Shown here piece after piece: positions 60,761-64,000 of a DNA stretch of 64,000 nt. The DNA is taken from positions 124,001 through 188,000 of the forward strand of contig NZ_JAGJBZ010000003.1 of assembly GCF_020010925.1 (NCBI RefSeq), given 5' to 3'. The stretch comes from Streptomyces griseiscabiei. Its GTDB lineage: Bacteria > Actinomycetota > Actinomycetes > Streptomycetales > Streptomycetaceae. Below the pieces are notes generated by a model that worked only from the letters and a program-made list of their open reading frames with translations, was not told the DNA's origin and ran no database searches. Every line of letters begins with the position of its first letter. Positions within the stretch are counted from its first letter, which is position 1. Made by a program: the position numbers and the translations under genes.

Positions 60761-62863
60761 ATGTCCCTCACCGCACGGCGCGCCCGCCGGCTCGTCCCCC
60801 TCCTTCTGCTGGTCGTCTGGCTCGGCATCGGCGGAGCCCTCGGCCCCTTCGCCGGCCGGCTCGGCGAGGTCGCCACCGACGACCGGGCCGCCTTCCTGCC
60901 CCGCAGTGCCGAGTCCACCGAGGTCATCGAGGCGCAGCGGGCGTTCCGGCAGGAGGAGGCGCTGCCCGCGGTCGTCGTCTGGACCGCCGGGGACGGCGCG
61001 GCGGTGACGGACCGGCAGGACGCGGCCTCGTCGGCGCTGGCCTTGCTCGCGGACGACGCCGGCGTCGCCGGCCGGATACCGCCGGTCCTCGTCTCCGAGG
61101 ACGGCGAGGCCCTGCGGGGCGTCGTCCCCCTGCGGCCGGACCTCGACGACGCCCTGCCCGGCGCGCTGGACCGGGTCCGTACGGCCGCCGAGGGCGTCCC
61201 CGGCACCACGGTCCAGTTGGCCGGCCCCGCCGCCAACCGGGCCGACCTGGCCGACGCCTTCGCCGGCATCGACGGACTGCTCCTGGTCGTGGCCCTGGTG
61301 ACCGTCCTGGTGATCCTGCTGCTCGTCTACCGCAGTGTGCTGCTGCCCTTCCTGATCATCCTCGGCTCGGTCCTCTCCCTGGGCCTGGCCTGCGCCGTCG
61401 TCTACGCGCTCGCCGACGCCGGCGTGGTCCGCGTCGACGGCCAGGTGCAGGGCATCCTGCTGATCCTGGTGGTCGGGGCGGCCACCGACTACGCGCTGCT
61501 GCTCAGCGCCCGCTTCCGGGAGGAACTGCCCCGGCACGAGGACCGGTTCGCCGCCGTACGGGCCGCGCTGCGGCAGTCGTGGGGCGCCATCGTGGCCAGC
61601 GGGGCGACCGTCGCCCTGGGCCTGCTCGCCCTGCTGCTCAGCGACCTGACGAACAACCGGGCCCTCGGACCGGTGGGCGCCATCGGCATCGCCGCGGCCG
61701 TGGCCGGCTCGCTCACCTTCCTGCCCGCCGCCCTGGTGCTGCTCGGCCCGGCCGCCTATTGGCCCGCCAAGCCCCCCGCCCCCGGGGGCCGTTCGGGCGG
61801 CGGCGGCGTATGGCACCGGGTCGCCGCCCTCGTAGACCGGGCGCCGCGCAAGGTCTGGGCGGTCTCGCTGGCCGGTCTGCTGGCCTGCGCCGCCTTCGCC
61901 CCGACCCTCACCTCCAAGGGCGTCCCGCTCGACGAGATCTTCGTGGGCGGCGCGCCCTCGGTGACCGCGCAGAACACCCTCGCCGAGCACTTCCCCGGCG
62001 GCTCCGGCGACCCCACCGTGGTCATCGCGAACGCCGACCGTCTGGACCGGGTCGTCACCACGGCCCGTGCGACCGACGGCGTCGCCTCGGCCACGCCGCT
62101 GAGCGGGTCCCCACGCCCCGACGGTGCCCCGCCGGCCGTCGACGGCCGGGTCCGTATCGACGTCACCCTGCGCGCCGCCGCCGACAGCGACGCGGCCAGG
62201 GACACCGTCGCCAGGCTGCGCACCGCCCTGCACGCGGTACCGGACGCCGACGCCCTCGTCGGGGGCACCACCGCCCAGCAGTACGACACGCTGCGGGCCG
62301 CCGAACGGGACCGCACCCTCATCGTCCCGGTGATCCTGGTCGTCATCCTGCTGATCCTCACCGCACTGCTGCGGTCGTTGCTCCTGCCCGTGCTGCTGGT
62401 GGCGACCGTGGCGCTCAACCTCCTCGCGACGCTGGGCATCTCGTCGCTGGTCTTCACGCATGTGTTCGGCTTCAGCGGCACGGACCCGTCGGTGCCCCTG
62501 TACGGCTTCGTGTTCCTCGTCGCCCTGGGAGTCGACTACAACATCTTCCTCATGGACCGCGTACGGGAGGAGACGCTGCGGCACGGCCCACGCCAGGGCG
62601 TACTGCGCGGGCTGACCGCCACCGGAGGGGTCATCACCTCCGCCGGAGTCGTCCTCGCCGCCACCTTCGCGGCCCTCGGCGTCATCCCCCTCGCCTTCCT
62701 CCTCCAGGTCGCCTTCATCGTCGCCTTCGGCGTCCTGCTCGACACCCTGGTCGTCCGCTCCCTCCTGGTCCCCGCGCTCGCCCTGGACCTGGGTCCCGCC
62801 GCGTGGTGGCCGAGCCGCCTCGCCCGACCGGGTTCTGCCTCCGTGTCACGACGTCGTGGCTGA
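60761..62863 (+). CDS. MMPL/RND-family exporter
   Basis: A 700-residue RND-type membrane protein. The first TM (about 12-30) is followed by a large periplasmic loop (VATDDRAAFLPRSAESTEVI), a bundle of TMs (about 160-330) with the signature VVGAATDYALLLSARFREEL, a second loop starting near SKGVPLDEIFVGGAPSVTAQ, and the repeat bundle (LGVDYNIFLMDRVREET). The two D-Y pairs (TDYAL, VDYN) are the proton-relay sites of MMPL proteins. The start at ATG 60761 has GGAG 8 bases upstream. Neighbouring MarR and fatty acyl-AMP ligase genes suggest export of a lipid-containing compound. Confidence 0.92.
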   Translation: MSLTARRARRLVPLLLLVVWLGIGGALGPFAGRLGEVATDDRAAFLPRSAESTEVIEAQRAFRQEEALPAVVVWTAGDGAAVTDRQDAASSALALLADDAGVAGRIPPVLVSEDGEALRGVVPLRPDLDDALPGALDRVRTAAEGVPGTTVQLAGPAANRADLADAFAGIDGLLLVVALVTVLVILLLVYRSVLLPFLIILGSVLSLGLACAVVYALADAGVVRVDGQVQGILLILVVGAATDYALLLSARFREELPRHEDRFAAVRAALRQSWGAIVASGATVALGLLALLLSDLTNNRALGPVGAIGIAAAVAGSLTFLPAALVLLGPAAYWPAKPPAPGGRSGGGGVWHRVAALVDRAPRKVWAVSLAGLLACAAFAPTLTSKGVPLDEIFVGGAPSVTAQNTLAEHFPGGSGDPTVVIANADRLDRVVTTARATDGVASATPLSGSPRPDGAPPAVDGRVRIDVTLRAAADSDAARDTVARLRTALHAVPDADALVGGTTAQQYDTLRAAERDRTLIVPVILVVILLILTALLRSLLLPVLLVATVALNLLATLGISSLVFTHVFGFSGTDPSVPLYGFVFLVALGVDYNIFLMDRVREETLRHGPRQGVLRGLTATGGVITSAGVVLAATFAALGVIPLAFLLQVAFIVAFGVLLDTLVVRSLLVPALALDLGPAAWWPSRLARPGSASVSRRRG

Positions 62864-63076
62864 GGGTCAACTCACCTACAAATCTTGCCAATTACTCGCC
62901 CTGGGGCACAGGAGTGCGATCTAGGGTGGGGCAATGGCCCGCCTCCTTCGTCCCCCGCGCCATCAGGACCGGTCTCGCAGGTCGGTGCGGGAGTGCCCGA
63001 TTCATCCGGGCCCGTCCGGGCCGGATGCCGGCGCGGACCGTGCGCCCGTCGGTGGCTTACGGATTCGGTCGCTCCC

Positions 63077-63097
63077 CGGGTGACGCTCGGTCACCCG
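63077..63097. other. Inverted repeat CGGGTGAC...GTCACCCG
   Basis: Perfect 8-bp arms (63077-63084 and 63090-63097) with a 5-nt spacer, immediately upstream of the 18-bp tandem repeats. Operator or terminator of the exporter transcript; position fits either. Confidence 0.5.
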
Positions 63098-63102
63098 ACA
63101 GT

Positions 63103-63156
63103 CCCGCCCAGGGAGACCGTCCCGCCCAGGGAGACCGTCCCGCCGAGGGAGACCGT
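63103..63156. repeat. 18-bp tandem repeat (3 copies plus a partial) before the acyl-AMP ligase
   Basis: CCCGCCCAGGGAGACCGT repeats at 63103, 63121 and 63139 (one mismatch in the third) with a partial fourth at 63157. The array ends just before the ligase RBS (GGAGG near 63166). The gap 62864-63180 holds no gene. Confidence 0.8.
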
Positions 63157-63180
63157 CCCGTCGATGGAGGCCGACACCGC

Positions 63181-64000
63181 ATGCGCAGGCACAGGAGTTT
63201 CGTCGAACTGATGTGTGTGAGGGCGGCCGAGCACGGTGACCGGACCGCCCTGGTCTTCAGCGGGGACCCGCTCCGCGCCGAGGCCGACGAGACCATGACG
63301 TACGGGGAACTCGACCGGGCCGCCCGCCGGGTCGCCGCGCTGTTGCGGGACCGGTTCTCCGTCGGCGACCGGCTGCTGGTGCTGCATCCCTCCGGGCCGG
63401 GGTTCGCGCAGTCCCTGCTGGGGTGCATGTACGCGGGCATGGTCCCGGTGCCCGCGCCGCCGCCCGACGGCCGTCAGCGGCGGCAGGCCGACCGGCTCGC
63501 CGCGATCGCCCGGGACGCGGGAGCGGCCGGCGCCCTGACCGACGTGACGGACCTGGAGGCGCTCAGGTCCTGGGCCGGGGAGCAGGGCCTGCGGGACATG
63601 ACCGTGCTCGCCCCGCACTCCGCCCAAAGCGTTGTGGACGGCGCGAACGGCGAAGGCCTCGTGGACGGGTCGCCCGCGGCGAACCCGTGGCCGTCGCCGC
63701 CGGCCGACCCGCACGCCCTGGCCTTCCTCCAGTACACCTCGGGGTCGACCGCCGACCCCAAGGGCGTCATGGTCGACCACGCCAACCTGCTGGCCAACGC
63801 CGAGATCCTGGCGAAGATCGCGGGCCTGAGCGCCGAAGGACCGGTGGGCGGCTGGCTGCCGCTCTACCACGACTTCGGGCTGATCGGGCTGCTGCTCACG
63901 CCACTCGTCCTCGGCGGTCGCAGTGTGCTGATGCCGCCGACGGCCTTCCTCAAGCGCCCGCACACCTGGCTGACCCTGATCGACCGGCACGGCATCGACT
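63181..64000 (+). CDS. Fatty acyl-AMP ligase (FAAL-like), truncated by the window edge
   Basis: The first ~273 residues of an ANL-superfamily adenylating enzyme. The start MRRHRSFVELMCVRAAEHGD follows GGAGG with 10-base spacing. The A3 motif (P-loop) is YTSGSTADPKGVMVDHANL (about 187-205), and the FAAL-type A4 region is WLPLYHDFGLIG. The PVPAPPPDGRQRRQADRLAA segment is also FAAL-like. FAALs load fatty acids as acyl-AMP onto carrier proteins at the start of lipopeptide or polyketide lines. The FAAL-specific insertion lies beyond the edge, so ligase versus CoA-synthetase type cannot be confirmed here. It may be the first gene of a cluster running right. Confidence 0.85.
   Translation, partial: MRRHRSFVELMCVRAAEHGDRTALVFSGDPLRAEADETMTYGELDRAARRVAALLRDRFSVGDRLLVLHPSGPGFAQSLLGCMYAGMVPVPAPPPDGRQRRQADRLAAIARDAGAAGALTDVTDLEALRSWAGEQGLRDMTVLAPHSAQSVVDGANGEGLVDGSPAANPWPSPPADPHALAFLQYTSGSTADPKGVMVDHANLLANAEILAKIAGLSAEGPVGGWLPLYHDFGLIGLLLTPLVLGGRSVLMPPTAFLKRPHTWLTLIDRHGID

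Overview
The window reads as chromosomal DNA of a Streptomyces. The evidence is the very high GC content with strong GC3 bias, a complete whiE-type (grey spore pigment) type II polyketide locus in canonical gene order, stress-type PAS/GAF/SpoIIE phosphatases, whiJ-like HTH/HATPase gene pairs, and many Tat/Sec-exported proteins. No rRNA, tRNA or CRISPR array was seen. About 45 protein genes can be supported.

Left part (1-15.1 kb): a PAS-GAF-SpoIIE-HATPase signalling phosphatase; a small membrane protein; a secreted serine hydrolase; a secreted beta-helix protein; an O-methyltransferase. The spore-pigment locus then runs on the minus strand, in transcription order: FAD hydroxylase (ORFVIII type, 15069-13312), an inserted small exported membrane protein (13197-12727), ORFI (SchA/CurD), ORFII (cupin), KS-alpha, KS-beta/CLF, ACP, aromatase, cyclase (ends 7159). 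A strong bidirectional terminator separates it from the convergent methyltransferase. The hydroxylase is co-directional with the other genes, whereas in S. coelicolor whiE it is divergent.

15.3-25.5 kb: a repeat-preceded membrane protein; a Baeyer-Villiger-type monooxygenase and a patatin-like lipase, divergent from a TetR regulator across a 19-bp palindrome; a CUT2-type sugar ABC transporter (binding lipoprotein, single-domain ATPase, permease); an SDR/DUF2867 protein; a NUDIX hydrolase; a secreted protein.

25.5-34 kb holds what I consider the most interesting unit: a three-gene minus-strand operon encoding an oversized glutamate-synthase-like protein (1844 aa), a CysJ-like diflavin reductase and a HemS/ChuX-like heme protein. 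The genes are joined by ATGA or 2-bp junctions and lie behind a promoter overlapped by a DmdR/IdeR-type iron box. No GltD gene is adjacent, so the diflavin protein may be the electron donor, and the context points to iron or heme metabolism rather than bulk ammonia assimilation.

34-47 kb: a TPR-like protein, a secreted polysaccharide deacetylase, an orphan ChvE-like sugar-binding lipoprotein, a two-component pair whose kinase carries a decayed second kinase module, a CPBP protease, a second SpoIIE phosphatase, a MSMEG_6728-family protein, an ScoMcrA-like phosphorothioate-DNA (type IV) restriction endonuclease, a small protein and a duplicated-domain lipoprotein.

47-52.2 kb is an accessory patch: a HATPase/HTH pair with a small gene frameshifted by one extra CCGGG unit, a GNAT acetyltransferase, degraded coding remnants, a truncated serine recombinase, and several perfect stem-loops. 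It looks like the scar of a former integrative element.

52.2-64 kb: a PobA-like hydroxylase with a two-domain methyltransferase, a membrane spermidine-synthase-like protein, a large secreted hydrolase with Calx-beta-like repeats, a 40-bp tandem repeat, a MarR regulator next to overlapping palindromes and an MMPL exporter, and, running off the right edge, a fatty acyl-AMP ligase that may open a lipopeptide or polyketide cluster.
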